From: Macropodus opercularis
Lineage: Eukaryota > Chordata > Actinopteri > Anabantiformes > Osphronemidae
NCBI GenBank assembly: GCA_030770545.1
Contig: CM061097.1
Coordinates: 20,823,501-20,887,500, forward strand
DNA: 64,000 nucleotides
Direction of reading: 5' to 3'
The first letter of the stretch is position 1; every line of letters begins with the position of its first letter. The notes beneath the pieces were generated by a model that saw only the letters and a list, made by a program, of their open reading frames with translations, had not been told where the DNA came from and did not search any database. The position numbers were made by a program, and so were the translations under genes. Positions 63,764-64,000 of this stretch are shown here, piece after piece.

Positions 63764-64000
63764 TGTGAGTGTGTGTTCAGATTGAGAGGCACAATAAGGG
63801 CGATGATGTGTCAGGGGTGGTTAAACATGATGGTGGCAGCCCGTCTTCCTTTGTCTCTAGGGCAGCCATAGCCCGAGGCCACGACTGCAGGCACATTGCA
63901 TCACATATAGGAAGCGGAGTCTAAACAACATAAAACACTGCTGTTTCTACCCAAGTGTACGCTTTTCTGTTGCTGGTAATCATTGAGCTCAAACCTATTT
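61931..64000. other. Intergenic 5' of isl1, distal
   Basis: 63460-63720 is GC-richer and non-repetitive, but I see no exon or known element. The GT repeat is listed separately. Confidence 0.55.
63724..63776. repeat. (GT)n microsatellite
   Basis: About 19 perfect GT units followed by GAGT-interrupted units. Confidence 0.97.

Overview
This is vertebrate nuclear DNA, most likely from a spiny-rayed (percomorph-type) teleost. The evidence is one intron-containing vertebrate LIM-homeobox gene with short introns, abundant di-, tri- and tetranucleotide microsatellites, and decayed Tc1/mariner copies of the kind common in fish. There is no sign of bacterial or viral organisation. The species was not identified.

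The only protein-coding gene I can support is isl1 (ISL LIM homeobox 1, Islet-1), on the minus strand at 59606..55120. All six coding exons can be joined with GT-AG introns and consistent phases (28+190+260+287+168+117 nt). They give a complete 349-residue protein, the same length as human ISL1. It has two LIM zinc-binding domains with all 16 ligands, a homeodomain, the LHX-interaction region and the usual C-terminus. A likely core promoter (NF-Y-type CCAAT box, CRE-like site) lies about 150-290 bp upstream of the ATG. A candidate poly(A) signal lies 375 bp past the stop codon. Introns 1, 2 and 5 each carry a long AAT/ATT triplet microsatellite.

Positions 1-54,700 lie 3' of isl1 and about 4 kb lies 5' of it. 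I found no second gene in either flank; the many short ORFs there have no recognisable domains or splice structure. This fits the large regulatory deserts known around vertebrate ISL1. Several stretches look like conserved non-coding enhancers because they are non-repetitive and rich in homeodomain, POU, SOX and E-box motifs. The best is 41,830-42,560, with four TAATTA sites, an octamer and a Hox/Pbx site. Others are at 9.3-10.2, 15.5-15.8, 16.2-16.7, 18.8-19.0, 26.4-27.3, 39.5-40.0, 44.5-45.0, 47.1-47.6 and 61.4-61.9 kb. These calls rest on motif content only; no alignment could be run.

The rest is microsatellites, two dead Tc1/mariner fragments (14.0 and 52.5-53.1 kb), a 66-bp near-palindrome (15.2 kb) and a few possible dispersed repeats. 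I saw no new multi-gene system. The most interesting points are splice-site peculiarities in isl1 and the candidate enhancers.
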